Positions 25,001 to 34,761 are shown, numbered from the stretch's first letter. The stretch: 64,000 nt of DNA from Phoronis australis (GCA_002633005.1 NMRA01000854.1:39629-103628); one strand, 5' to 3'. Numbers and translations are program-made. Notes: generated by a model from the letters alone, not told the origin.

Positions 25001-28000
25001 CGATACTCAGATCCGTCCGAAACTTCGCTCATGCTGTCCCATGCATGAAAGGAACATGTTTGCAGAATTTCATGAACATATGTGAAACGGTTTTGGAGAT
25101 AGAGCAGCGGATGCTGGACATCACATAAAAATATGTGGGTGCATAAAAACGAATGAAAAGCTCGTCTATTTGAAACTGTGACACTTGTAAAAGTTGGTGA
25201 CCAAAAGGAACGCTCTCGTGGATTTCGCACCACAAAAGGTATCAGGCCATGCACACCATACATTATGTCAAAGGTTGGAGTCACACTTGGTTTCACGGAA
25301 CGTCTCGATTAGTCCATACCTTTGTCTCCAGTGTCACCCTCCCCCTTCTTTTCATCTTCAATTGTCACTTTTGCCTTGACACCTTCCTGAAAATTGAGTG
25401 TTTGCCATATTAGACATGCTCACTCTACTATAGTGTTAACATTAGCTTTTTATACCGTCCAAATTACAACATATTCTGACAAAGCGTTTCAGTGTACCAT
25501 CCTGGGAACAGACTTCAGTAACAGTAGGCCAAGCCTTGCAAGCCATTTCCTCAACAGTTACACATTCTTTCAACTGCCATGCAACATAGGGACAAACTGA
25601 TCATTTAACATTTAACAAGATCACTATAATGAACAAATTTAAAAGGCTTAACATTTGCTCAGTTTTTATTCTTTCTTTTTACGCCACTGTAGTAACAACC
25701 AACACATAACAACAACACCATCTACATTGCAGACACCTTAGGGCCCATTACCAACAAACATTACTCAGAACTTGACTCAAAAATAACCTAGTCACACTAT
25801 GCAACATTTAGAACTTTACTCAAAGCACGCCACGCGAAAATATTAATTAGTTTGCTCAAGGTTGGGCTTGGACCAAATATTAGTGTTCCCAATACTGACC
25901 ATCCCTGATTCGAAAATTACGGGAAAAACTGCAAATATCCCCAAGTCTGAAATTATGTACTTTGTATGAACTTCCAATTATTTTATCAAATCCTGTTCTG
26001 CAAAAGATCCAGAGTCCAAAATTTGAGAAATATGATAAAAACCATAAACCATCCATGTCCCAAATTTCAAAATCAGGAAATTTAAGTTCAGCTTGGATTT
26101 CAGTGTCCCAAATTGGTAAATTTTTACCACATAAACCAGACTACAGTATGGTGGTCATGGCCCCAAGAGAAACGTCTGCTCAGCGAGACTATATCACAAA
26201 TTTGACTTGAAGAGGTAGCAGGCACATTCCTTTTAATATGGGGGAACTCGACATTCACTAGATGTCACAAATGAAACAAAGGACCTTCCCATAGAAATAC
26301 CTGCATTTGGATAAATCACGTGAATGTTGCTGGTGAACTTCATTCTGCACTCAATCTATTCTGATGTCAAAAAGTGGGACCCTTATTCATCAATGCCACC
26401 TAGTAAATACTGAGTTGACCAATACAGCTGCCAAGTTAGTAATCTAATTACAACAGAAAACTTTCAACACAAATATCAAAGCACAGATCACAGTTCGACA
26501 ACATAAGGTGCAGATGATAATCCATGGACAAGAGAAGGGACACCTTTAGGAGCTAGAGAATGACAATGACCTTCACAATAGTAAACAGAGGGCACCACAG
26601 AAAGCCACAACGTAAACTGTCTGTCCACTGCTTTGAAGGATACTTTTCATTGTCATCAGCAGGCAATTTTGGTTGATCATAATTTATGATGAAAGATTTT
26701 TACATGAATTCATGTTAACCTATCATATACGAATGATATGAAAAAGTGATATAAAACGGTTCACAAAAATTCATATAACGGTTGATATAATTTGTCAAGC
26801 AAGGTTTGTAATGAGTCGTGATAATTTATATCATTTCTGATAACTGAACAACCTCATCATAATAGGTTTACCATGAATGACGATTGGACTGATATCAGAA
26901 CAGTAATCATTTATCAGTAATACTGATATCAATTCATATCAACCACAATGGGGCAGGGCTTGTAAAGACAACAAAATAAGAAGATTTTCCAGGTAACGTA
27001 TGGTTCTACAAATATGCTTATGTGATAAATATTGTTTGTGTAGTTAAATTTAAGTGTAAAAAATGTTTTTCCATGAATAAAGGCAAAAGAGTGAAAAAGA
27101 GATGGAAAAATAGAAAACTGGAAATCCAATTAGAGGAAATTAAAACCAAAAAGAGGAAGCTCTCCTAATAGAGAGGAATTCCAAGGCGTGATGGGGGTGT
27201 ACTGTTAAAGACATCCCTCCAGCCCTGATGGGGGTGTACTACTACAGACATCCCTCCTCTCGTTCAATAAAATATTAGGTCCATTTTTACCACACTGTTC
27301 TGTCCTACCGCAAGCTCAGTCTCCTCATCGTCATCCTTCTCAGTGTCAGAGGGCCAATCACAGTCAGAGTCTGTCGGCTCAACATTACCACTGACAATGT
27401 CTCGCCTCTACAAACAAAACAAGAGTTTCCACAGCTCAACAAAAATAGGACGTGGAAAACATTGCAACGGATGACCAACCTGACTGAAAGAAACAGCGAT
27501 AACAAGTTGCTTAATCAAATGCTTCCATATTAAACAGAAAAGTGTCTTGTTTTGGTCACACGTCAGTTCCCTCACTTAACGGAAGGGGAAGGCACACCTG
27601 TGACTTCAGAGAATCAAATGGTTGAGGGGAAACTCCCNNNNNNCCCCCCCCCCCCCCCGCAGTTGCCACTCCTCATGGGCAGTGATTCAAGTAGTCAAAA
27701 ATAACACAGAAGTGATTCAAACCTTGAGGTGATTTTTTAATAACTGGAGAGGAATTTTTAGGCCTAATGAGGGGAATTTCGTGCAATTTTTATGAATGCT
27801 TTTCATAAGATAATGGGGCCCATATTTGGCCCCAAAATCGAGGCATCCATAGGTCTGAGTATAGATTTCAGACAACACTATGGTAAAATGAAAACTTTTT
27901 TACATATTTATTACAACACTCATAGCGAATAGTATACTGACCTTTTCAAATAACGGAACATATTTCGCTGCATATTTGCACTCGAGTTCGTGAACTTCTT

Positions 28001-30277
28001 CATAAAAGCTTGCCTCAACTTTTGTCGCCTCAAACTGCAGTTTTTTTAATGCCTTCAGACGCCTCTTTACTGGTTTTGGCAAACTAGAACAGCAAATTGC
28101 CCAGTTAGGAAGTTTGCAGACCACTGAATGCAATCAGCACAGCTATCTTCTGCATAGATAATACTTAAGCAAGACACCTCAAGGGTGAAAGACAAACAGA
28201 ATAGCTACATATAAAATAAAATGTGAAGGATTTTTCAACAGTGTCAAGATCACGATTTAAGTCAAAGCTGTGTTATACTTTGCTGAATTTACTCCTTTTA
28301 AGAAAGATTTTCTAAAATGCAGGAGACAAGCTGTAAATTTCAAAAAAAAAAAAAAAGAATTCTGGAGAAGTCAGCCCAAAACTGCTAATGTAAGGCGACA
28401 AACCCTACAATAGCCTAACCTATATGTGCGTTTGCCAACCTATGTGGTCCAGCATCGTTCTGCCCTCCTTAAATTTTGCTTCTACTTGTACTTGACGTTT
28501 GGAATCTAGACACCCAGCGGTGTATGATGCTGGCAAAACAAAATACAAATTCATAACTGGGTTTGCAAAATGATTACAATTATCACACAAAACCATCAAA
28601 TTTGAGCCAGTGACAAAACATTCCCAAAGACCATCTTCAGTCACAATTTCAAACCAATAGCAGAGCATACGATGTAACCAGTTGTCTTTTGCATTAAGTT
28701 AATTCAAACAACAAGAAATAATTTCTTTCTGAGCTACAGAGAGATGAGTTATGACACTAGAGATGTCGAGTAAAAGGACCATCAATAAGTCCTGAAAGCA
28801 GTTGAACCTCCCCAAGTGCACGGTTTGCAACGGCAGTTGCCCACTACTGACCTTTCAATGTAGCCCGACGATTGACCTAACATGCCCTGCAGACGACCCT
28901 GTAAAGTGGCCAGTACTTCAGGGTTCTTGAGTATCTGACTGGCTAAATTACTGGCTTGCTGGTGTGATGCCACTGGAGAGATCAATAACAGAATATTAGA
29001 ATGACAGATTATTATAATTTTATACTGGAATCTAACGGAAATAGCAGGAAATACATCAACTGCTTGGTATGTCATTTTTCACTTGATGCAACCTCCAAAA
29101 TTTTTGGCGTTAAGGACTTTCTTGGAGTCCAGCGCCCGCTTGCACTAAATAATGCCAATAGGGACTCAAGAATGTTCCTAAAATTTTCAGTACACTTGCA
29201 GACTTTGCTTGTTCACTAATGTTATGATTTTTCCATTAACTTTATCTTTATTGTGAGATGCTCATTGATTTGTAATATTTTCAATTAAAAAATCTGAAAA
29301 CTGACCCGTTATTTTAATCAAAATAAATAAGGATCAAGTCCTCAAATTAGAGACATTGTATGAAAAGGTCTGCTTATCTTCAATAAGAACTTAAAGTAAA
29401 GTTGAGTGTCGCTGTGTAACAAAGCTGAAACTAGACAAATCCATGGAAATAAAACAGGGTTACAGTGTTTACACAAAGAGAATACCATCAGTGTTTGCAT
29501 AAAGTCCGCAAATGCACTGAAAATTGAGGGAATACAGCCGGTTCCCTACTGCGACAATTTCGTGCCACTGAGCACAGAAATCTTTACACAGTGCACAATG
29601 TCACACAAATGAAAACATTTCAGAGTTGCGAATTCGAAAACAGTGCTCATTTTTATTGTCTGCAACTTGGTTGCAATTCAAGATTCGATGAGCATGACAA
29701 TGCCTTTAAACCCCATAGACCTTTAAAAATTCAACATGCATCCAGAAATGCTGTTCATCCTTAATACCCCGGCTGGGTAACTTACTTTCTTCCTGTTCAC
29801 CCTCATCCACTTCTTCCACATCATCAACTTCTTCTGTTGCCATGGCAGCACTGAAAATACCACCAGAGGTCACTGAGCAACTTTTCACAATGGATTGCAT
29901 AACTTGCTGGATGGTTATAATGTCTGTTTTATGCTTTGCATATTGCCATCAGGAACAGACACTGCTACTGTTACTGATGTCAAAACAGCTACAAAATTAA
30001 CTTTTGCAAGATGACCTAAACTTGACCCGTTTTGACTTCAAGCGCAATTTCCATGAAACACGATGAAATTCCAAGCCAAATTTCCCCGCCACAGGCCACA
30101 ATCAAAAGACCAAGTCCTTTCAGTCAACACGATACATCGAGTTTTTCTCAGTCACTAGTTATGCATAACACGTACTTTCATGAGTCTACCAAATAACAAT
30201 CACACTAAAAGGACAAACAATGCAAAAAACACAATTATGTGTACGGAAACTTACTCTGTCTTTTCATTATCAGCCAT
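13062..30277 (-). CDS. NAP1L1: Nucleosome assembly protein 1-like (NAP1L1/NAP1L4 family), complete
   Basis: A histone chaperone that binds H2A-H2B, helps assemble nucleosomes and shuttles histones. Twelve coding exons join in consistent phase: 30255-30277, 29786-29850, 28852-28972, 27942-28083, 27309-27407, 25320-25386, 22856-22998, 20380-20519, 19467-19612, 17661-17803, 16748-16837 and 13062-13094. They total 1212 nt, or 403 residues plus stop. In order the protein shows an acidic N-terminus, [15 protein letters not shown], the long dimerisation-helix segment ([26 protein letters not shown]), the NAP core ([32 protein letters not shown]), the basic hairpin [18 protein letters not shown], then an acidic tail and a C-terminal CKQQ matching the CAAX-like end of NAP1L1. 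The symbol is a family-level match, and NAP1L1 and NAP1L4 cannot be separated. A non-coding first exon lies near 33288-33350. The 5' end is falsely duplicated in the assembly. Confidence 0.95.
13195..13330 (-). pseudogene. Decayed non-LTR retrotransposon RNase H fragment
   Basis: On the minus strand this resembles the clearer RNase H fragment at 48788-49075 (shared blocks GCTTGCA.TGATGAGCTT and GTCAATATACGC), but it has no open frame. In both places the CTCF-like cassette lies just to the right. Confidence 0.45.
13330..13765. repeat. Dispersed cassette with CTCF-like cores, copy 1
   Basis: It begins with AACAAGAGCAATGCGG and GAAATGCACCCACGAATG as in the copy at 23905. It contains TGGCCACTAGGTGGTGCAA (13461-13479) and TGCCACTAGGGGACACAAT (13589-13607), then GAGATGAAGCAGCAGATGC near the end. 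It lies immediately upstream of the last NAP1L exon, in the last intron. Confidence 0.75.
13766..16747. other. NAP1L last intron, remainder
   Basis: I see no additional exon, RNA gene or clear repeat here. Open frames are short and resemble no family I know. Confidence 0.45.
16748..16837 (-). CDS. NAP1L1: NAP1L coding exon 11 (acidic tail)
   Basis: Thirty codons, [10 protein letters not shown] through [15 protein letters not shown]. This is the acidic tail typical of NAP1 proteins, which modulates histone binding. Phase 0 at both ends. Confidence 0.93.
17376..17573. repeat. Minisatellite, 34-35-bp unit, about 6 copies
   Basis: The unit contains GTTCCAGCCGACTTTTGCTC and then AGTTTATCCCGGGT. 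It sits in the NAP1L intron 90 bp from the exon at 17661. Three parallel open frames across it are products of the repeat, not genes. Confidence 0.92.
17661..17803 (-). CDS. NAP1L1: NAP1L coding exon 10
   Basis: It encodes [20 protein letters not shown], then [21 protein letters not shown], one of the most conserved NAP1 segments. Donor GAG|GTGAGT. Confidence 0.95.
18219..19013. mobile_element. MITE-like element with GGGCTGTTCCAG termini, copy 1
   Basis: It starts GGGCTGTTCCAGTAAAATC and ends with the complement CTGGAACAGCCC, flanked on both sides by TAA. G-rich and C-rich subterminal stretches face each other (GGGAGGGGGGG and CCCCCCTCCC). It has no coding capacity. The TAA target-site duplication fits PIF/Harbinger-type MITEs, but that is inference. 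A larger relative lies at 51079-52884. Confidence 0.75.
19467..19612 (-). CDS. NAP1L1: NAP1L coding exon 9
   Basis: It encodes [15 protein letters not shown], the basic [11 protein letters not shown] hairpin (nuclear localisation region in the family) and [11 protein letters not shown]. Entry phase 2, exit phase 1. Confidence 0.95.
20380..20519 (-). CDS. NAP1L1: NAP1L coding exon 8
   Basis: It encodes [20 protein letters not shown], then [21 protein letters not shown], part of the NAP core. Donor AAAGG|GTAAGA. Confidence 0.95.
20918..21052. repeat. Tandem repeat, 40-bp unit, about 3 copies
   Basis: The unit contains ATCTTGAGCAATGCTTGAAA and then AGCTCCGAGCCAAGTTTGC. A second short array of the same unit lies at about 22440-22550 in the same intron. 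Confidence 0.8.
22440..22550. repeat. Tandem repeat, second array of the 40-bp unit
   Basis: About two and a half copies of the unit described at 20918, about 1.4 kb away in the same NAP1L intron. It could be an array split by insertion or a transposed copy. Confidence 0.7.
22786..22852. repeat. ACACCA/ATACACC microsatellite next to a splice donor
   Basis: Imperfect ACACCAAACAT and ACACATACAC units end about 3 bases from the intronic side of the donor of the exon at 22856-22998. Confidence 0.7.
22856..22998 (-). CDS. NAP1L1: NAP1L coding exon 7
   Basis: It encodes [20 protein letters not shown] and [17 protein letters not shown], near-identical in pattern to human NAP1L1. Donor ATG|GTAAGT. 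Confidence 0.95.
23905..25150. repeat. Dispersed cassette with CTCF-like cores, tandem copy
   Basis: About 1.25 kb made of a three-module cassette repeated almost three times. Module A carries TGGCCACTAGGTGGCGCAA-like cores at 23988, 24392 and 24846. Module B carries TTGCCACTAGGGGGCACAC-like cores near 24131 (decayed), 24533 and 24982. Module C carries CTGTCACTAGGAGGCGCCA-like cores at 24265 and 24685. Other shared text includes AAAATCC.TTGAGGACCTT and ATCCTTAGA..GGTTTGGTTGAT. It lies in a NAP1L intron. No protein is encoded. Related copies are at 13330, 46030 and 49208. Confidence 0.85.
25320..25386 (-). CDS. NAP1L1: NAP1L coding exon 6
   Basis: A short charged exon encoding [20 protein letters not shown] plus DK, the variable linker of NAP1. 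The acceptor is TTTTCAG and the donor AAAG|GTATGG. Phases match both neighbours. Confidence 0.88.
26671..26944. mobile_element. AT-rich MITE-like element, GGTTGAT termini
   Basis: It begins GGTTGATCATAATTTATGAT and ends ATATCAACC. It is rich in TGATATCA. It is followed directly by the dispersed repeat at 26968. The class is uncertain. Confidence 0.45.
26968..27195. repeat. Dispersed repeat, shared with 1797-2005
   Basis: This is the second copy of the repeat described at 1797. It is followed by two copies of a 45-bp unit containing TGATGGGGGTGTACT and GACATCCCTCC (27187-27262). Confidence 0.6.
27309..27407 (-). CDS. NAP1L1: NAP1L coding exon 5
   Basis: Thirty-three codons [20 protein letters not shown] through DDDEETELA, aligning to the KRFEIINAIYEPTEEEC region of human NAP1L1. 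Phase 0 at both ends. Confidence 0.9.
27638..27658. other. Six-base gap next to a poly-C run
   Basis: Ns at 27638-27643 followed by 15 Cs. This is a homopolymer that the assembly failed to resolve, in a NAP1L intron. Confidence 0.9.
27942..28083 (-). CDS. NAP1L1: NAP1L coding exon 4
   Basis: It encodes [20 protein letters not shown] and then [20 protein letters not shown], the long dimerisation helix of the NAP fold. Donor AAG|GTCAGT. Confidence 0.95.
28852..28972 (-). CDS. NAP1L1: NAP1L coding exon 3
   Basis: It encodes [20 protein letters not shown] and then [20 protein letters not shown]. The NPEVLA.LQ.RL core is diagnostic of NAP1. Confidence 0.94.
29786..29850 (-). CDS. NAP1L1: NAP1L coding exon 2 (acidic N-terminus)
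   Basis: It encodes [20 protein letters not shown]. Entry phase 2 and exit phase 1 match both neighbours. Confidence 0.88.
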
Positions 30278-30291
30278 ATTTGAACTTTGGT
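30255..30291 (-). CDS. NAP1L1: NAP1L coding exon 1 (haplotype-1 copy)
   Basis: The acceptor is TTTTTTAG, then a 14-base leader, ATG at 30277 and MADNEKT before the donor (30255, GA|GTAAGT). The codons run 30277-30255. The same exon recurs at 34985-35021. Confidence 0.9.
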
Positions 30292-30768
30292 CTAAAAAAT
30301 AAAACAAATCATGTATTTATAAAGGTATGGATGACCAGTTACAGGATGGGACTGTGTATAAACAGACTAAGCACTAAAGGGCACTAGGTTTACAATGACC
30401 TAATTCGGTAATCAGGTAATAGTCAAATACGTGGGTCCCTAATTTAAAAGTGATTTGTAGGTAAGAACAAGGTCTATTTGTGTAGATGTATATGTCTTCA
30501 AGCTACAATCCAACAATGACAACAGCCATCTGAAAAGAATAAAAGAATGTCTTAGCTAAGTAAAGCCCTCTAATTTGACAACTCCCATTGAATCACAGAC
30601 ACTGATTGAATAATGGATAAAACTGGTTCTCTAATTCATGGTCCACCATATTTGATTAGTGTCCTCTCAGCGATAATTACCGGTTGTCAAATTCCACTGA
30701 AAGGCCACCAAAACTAACCCAACTATCGAACCCAAGGTACAACTGTTGGTAGCCCAACTGTCAACTAA

Positions 30769-31163
30769 GACAGTGACCACAGTCTGTAGCTCACAAGAGA
30801 CAGTATAGCTCCAGAAGGAACTTCATACGCCGGAGGCTTTTCGGAGAACTATGCCTCACACTGACTAAAACATCAAAGTCACGTTGTTATAAATACCTTT
30901 TGCACATAGAGGGACACCTTAGGAGGCAGGACAATGTATCTAATTCCTTCCAACTTGAAATACTCCCGTTATCAAACTTTTTCTTTAAGCAGTCCCTCGT
31001 TCAATTCCCAAAATGGGAAACTCGCCACTTATAACACTGCGCGTGGCAGGTGGTATGACATCATATACCCAGGCATGCGGCATAATTTGTCAAAAAGCTT
31101 CCAATGTATGAAGTTCCTATAGGAGCTACACCCTCTCTAGTCGACTAGAGAGGGTGGTCACGA
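30769..31163. mobile_element. Foldback MITE family A, full copy (haplotype 1)
   Basis: Long terminal inverted repeats: the left arm has GTGACCAC, TATAGCTCC, GGAACTTCATACGCCGG, GGCTTTTCGGAGAACTATGCC. The right arm is its complement, ending GGTGGTCACGAC. The right arm carries its own small hairpin (CCCTCTCTAGTCGACTAGAGAGGG). There is no coding capacity. The allelic copy is at about 35508-35900. Confidence 0.8.
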
Positions 31164-32221
31164 CAGCAGACCTTTACCCAGCGAACGTCCTGGGTGTCCA
31201 AATGGACGCCCTAGCACCAATCTGGACGCCCTGGCAAGGACGCACAATGTATCACTTGAACGCCCACTGTCAATTGGAACTTTCCAAGTTTGGAAACACA
31301 CATTGCAATGATTACTAGGAAGCCCAGGCACATAGCTGAAGGGAGAAGTGAGCAGTGCTGGTTTTTTTCAAAGCAGGAAGAAATATACAAAGTATATACA
31401 GTGATGTCATGTTCAAACTTGGTTGATAGCATTTAGTATCCACCACTTTTCTTGCATTAGTAGTCAAGTTTCTTCCACTGCTGGCTATGCTCCCAGTGGT
31501 CTTAGCTCCACAGTTCATTACTATATGTATATGTAGAGTTCAGCCTTAGTACGACTCCAAACTGGTGTTTCAGTGCTGTAATTTCATGATTTTCATCTTT
31601 CTTTAAAAAACATCAAAAGCGAAATGAATGTCACTATTTTAATACAGTATTGTGCCACAAGAATATGCCCATTCAATTTTTTTGAGTTTGCACCCATTTC
31701 ATGCATTTCAATGTGAGTTTTAAGGTTTTAATATGTAACAGCAGTGACACCTGTTTCCAAAATATAAATCTCACGTCTATGCATTAATCTTGTTTTGTAA
31801 CTGGAGCTCTGATGACTCATTTTACAGAATATTAAAGCTAGTTAAAATGATATGACAAACTTTATAACATCAATTTGACTCGAAGTCACCAAAAACATAG
31901 TGTACTCGTTAAATCAATATCTCTAATATATGTTTGGTTAGCTACTTGGCTGTTCTCGTCAATTTAGATGTAAAAGTCTTGGTCTACATATTTTTTTAGT
32001 AAAAAGTGCACTAAAGAGGACAGTTTTATAACCTTAGATATAAAAACCTTGGTCTACGCATTTTTTGTAAAAAAAACTCAGTCTGTGTGTGTGGGGGGAT
32101 TGATGGTGAACGGTCGTAGGGGTGGGGGTAACGCGTCATTGGAATCATGGATGCCCTTGAATATTGGAAACCCATTTTGGACATCCTATTTTCGAAATCC
32201 TGAAAAAAGGCCTGTCACTAT

Positions 32222-32862
32222 CTACTGTCGGCTTAGACAGTGACTACTGTCTACTGACTCTGCAGTAGAGACAGTGAAGCTGCTATAGGCACTTCATACA
32301 CCGGAAGATTTTCGGTGAATTATGCCTCGCACTGACTAAAACATCAATGGTAACTTGTTATAAATACCTTTTGCACATAGAGGGACACCTTAGGAGGCCG
32401 TCAGTGTATTTAATTCCTTCCAATTCAAACAAATACTCCCGTTATCAAACTTTTTATTCGAGCAGTCCCTCATTCAGTTCCCCAAATCGGTAACTCACAA
32501 TTTTTAACACTGCGCGCACCAGGGGATACTACGTCATACTACATGGCGCGCACAGTTTTAAAAATGGTGAGTTACCAGTTTTGGAACTGAACGAGAGACT
32601 GCTCGAAGAAAAAGTTTGATAACGTTAGTATTTTTTCGAGTTGGAAGGAATTATAAATACATCAACAGCCTCCTAAGGCTAAGGACAAGGTGTCCTTTGT
32701 GAGCAATAGGTATTTATAACAATGTGACTGATGTTTTAGTCAGTGCACGGCATAATTCGCCGGCGAAAAGCTTCCGGCGTATGAAGCGTCTATAGGAGCT
32801 CCACCGTCCTACTACCTGTGCCAGTAAGACGGTGGTCACTGTCTACTGTCGACTAGGCCTAG
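32222..32862. mobile_element. Foldback MITE family A, long palindromic copy (haplotype 1)
   Basis: Two arms of about 300 bp face each other around a centre near 32545 (TACGTCATACTACATGGCGCGC). The left arm runs from TAGACAGTGACTACTGTCTA through AGAGGGACACCTTAGGAGG. The right arm runs from CAGCCTCCTAAGG through GGTGGTCACTGTCTACTGTC. The left arm and centre are missing from the other haplotype. Confidence 0.82.
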
Positions 32863-32897
32863 GCCACCTAGCCTAGGCCTAGGGGGCACAATTCGAA

Positions 32898-32994
32898 TAT
32901 AATGGACCCTGACTTAGAAAACCAGGCAATCACTAAATAACAGCCTTGTTATTTAGTGGATGAAACTGGTTCTCTAAATCAGGGTCCACTATAT
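32898..32994. mobile_element. About 97-bp palindromic mini-MITE
   Basis: TATAATGGACCCTGACTTAG at the left faces CTAAATCAGGGTCCACTATA at the right, with ACTAAATAACA / TGTTATTTAGT in the middle. Almost the whole element is one hairpin. The allelic copy is at 37072-37168. Decayed relatives are at about 39447-39520 and 47388-47455. Confidence 0.78.
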
Positions 32995-33287
32995 ACGACT
33001 AGTGCCATTTGCCTGAATGAACGTAACGACACACAGACATGATAAAACTATCGACTCACGCTTTGATGAATTGACCAGGAAAGAATGGCAAAATCTGCAG
33101 TGTGTTCAGACAGTGGAAAGTGAAAATCCTGAAAATAGGCAGCTGGCCAAGCAACGAAGTTAAACATAAATTACATCAGTTGAAATTCCAAGACTGTGCT
33201 TAGTACATTCACAAATAACGAAGTAGTCACGTGGAAAGTTAAACGTGGACTTGAATGCCGTGAAAACTTCGTGACATAAGACATTAC

Positions 33288-33350
33288 CTCACTTTTTTCT
33301 GGCTTTGCGAATCAGTGAGCCGCGCCACACGAGGAAAGATGGCGGAATGC
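33288..33350 (-). promoter_or_regulatory. NAP1L non-coding first exon and promoter region (haplotype 1)
   Basis: On the minus strand GTGAG|GTAATG gives a donor after 33288, preceded by GC-rich sequence that contains a YY1-type AAGATGGCGG (plus strand, near 33341), a common core-promoter element close to start sites. The next downstream acceptor is the ATG exon at 30291. The transcription start is not determined. The allelic copy is 37463 to about 37530. Confidence 0.55.
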
Positions 33351-33571
33351 CTGTAAAACAGAAAGGGCCTCGATCATTAGTTGAATTTACGCTCTACTTA
33401 CACTGGTAGCCAATCAGAGCATACGTTACGTACAGCTTTGCATTTGGCGGGCACATTAAGGTCACATAAATAGGTCATATCGTCACAGCTGAGCGACACC
33501 AGACTCGGTCGCCGGAGCGTTTCGAGCCGTAACTAAAACGTTACCGGCAGCAACAGTGGCACGATATAGGG

Positions 33572-33724
33572 TGTTGAGTTGTTAAGTGAATAAAGAACGA
33601 TCTTCAGGATAACTAGCACTGCCTTTATTGATGTGCACTAACTGGTGCTCACACTACAACTAATAGATGTTTACTCTATGTAACATATATATATAGAGAC
33701 CGGTAGAGGTCGCTCATATCAACA
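33572..33724 (-). mobile_element. 3' LTR of a Ty3/Gypsy-like retrotransposon
   Basis: A 153-bp LTR with TGTTGA...TCAACA ends. Read on the minus strand it follows a polypurine tract (GAGAAAGGGAGA at about 33725-33736) and contains AATAAA (33629-33624). Its outer edge at 33571/33572 is exactly where the matching allele (37748) departs, so the allele is an empty site. Confidence 0.85.
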
Positions 33725-33910
33725 TCTCCCTTTCTCAAATCAAATAAAAACTCGTAAGTTTTTCTTTCCCTTTTTACCAGATATGAGTTTCCCTACGGCG
33801 TCAAAATGAACAAACTAATCCACTTATCATATGTTTCTTACACAAAATCATTGAACTAAATCGTCACTTAAGCAACTGTTTATATGAGCAATCACTTAAA
33901 CAAATGTTCA

Positions 33911-34761
33911 TCAGCAATCATAGTCCCTGAGATAATTTGGTCGTTTGGTTACTCGTTGTGAACGTCTCGGCACTACAACAGGAAGATTGTCTGTCGGTGA
34001 TATACTGTTGTCAGCGTTTCCGGTTGCGGTTGTCTGTGGTGCATTACCGTTTCCCGATGCCGTTGATTGACTGGTTTCGGCGTTAGGCACTTTCGGTTCC
34101 GGAGATTTTTCACGGATGTTTGGCCTAATTTGCGTAGGACGAATATGCTTTCGATTGCGTTCGAATATTTGTCCGTTCTCCGCTTTTACAAAATAACTTC
34201 GTGTGCCGGATTTCTGTACAACCGTTCCAAGAATCCATATGTCACCTTCTTTATGTTGAAAATATACAGGTTGATCTATGACAAGCTCCGGTAGATCACA
34301 CGAATTTTTGTCATAGTATCGCTTCACCGTTGCCTTTCGCGCTTCTCTCCGCTGTCGCGCTTTCTCGAGGCTAACGTTTAGTTTGATGTTTCTGTTCATC
34401 ATGGGCAATTGCGTTCTTATTTTACGGTTGAACATCAGTTCACTTGGGCTTACACCAGTCGCGTTCGGGGTCATTCGCTGTTCGAGGATTGCCAAATATA
34501 TATCGTTTCCCGATTTGGCTGTCTTCAACATAAGATTTTTCATCTGCTTCACTGCAGCCTCGGCCTTTCCGTTCGCGCTCTGGTGCATTGGTTTCGATTT
34601 CGTGTGCACAATCTGCCAATCGCGAATAAAACGTTCGAACTCAGTCGAAGTGAATTGCGAACCACCATCCGTATTTATCTGTTTTGGGATTCCGTATCGC
34701 GCGCACAGCTTCTTCAATTGTATAATGACCTGAGATGATGTCGTTTTGTACATCCTCTCCA
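33911..34761 (-). CDS. Retrotransposon integrase, C-terminal part (truncated by assembly break)
   Basis: About 283 residues of a Ty3/Gypsy-type Pol. The catalytic core shows INTDGGSQFTSTEF and, 35 residues after that Asp, the Glu in NGKAEAAVKQ, so D-35-E spacing is intact. A chromodomain-less C-terminal region with IRPTQIRPN and a basic RRSQRVTKRP tail follows, ending in a stop at 33911. The frame is open throughout, which suggests a young insertion. Codons to the right of 34762 in this frame belong to the other allele and are not part of the protein. Confidence 0.88.

Larger units (their letters stand above)
30044..33571. other. Haplotype-1 segment, falsely duplicated at 34763-37748
   Basis: This stretch recurs almost base for base from 34763, immediately after an isolated N at 34762, and the two copies share the same gene exons and repeats in the same order. 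The match ends exactly where the LTR element starts here (33572) and where the other copy continues as plain flanking DNA (37749). The simplest reading is two alleles placed in series by the assembler. The copies differ by scattered substitutions, small indels and a 556-bp presence/absence at about 32138-32693. Confidence 0.88.
33572..34761 (-). mobile_element. Ty3/Gypsy-like LTR retrotransposon, 3' part only
   Basis: Minus-strand order: integrase region, polypurine tract, 3' LTR. The 5' part (5' LTR, gag, protease, reverse transcriptase) is missing because the sequence stops at the N at 34762 and switches to the other allele. The truncation is therefore probably an assembly effect. Confidence 0.85.

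Noticed and set aside
27638-27658. Poly-C run as a biological feature.
   Set aside because: It borders six Ns and most likely reflects a poorly resolved homopolymer.
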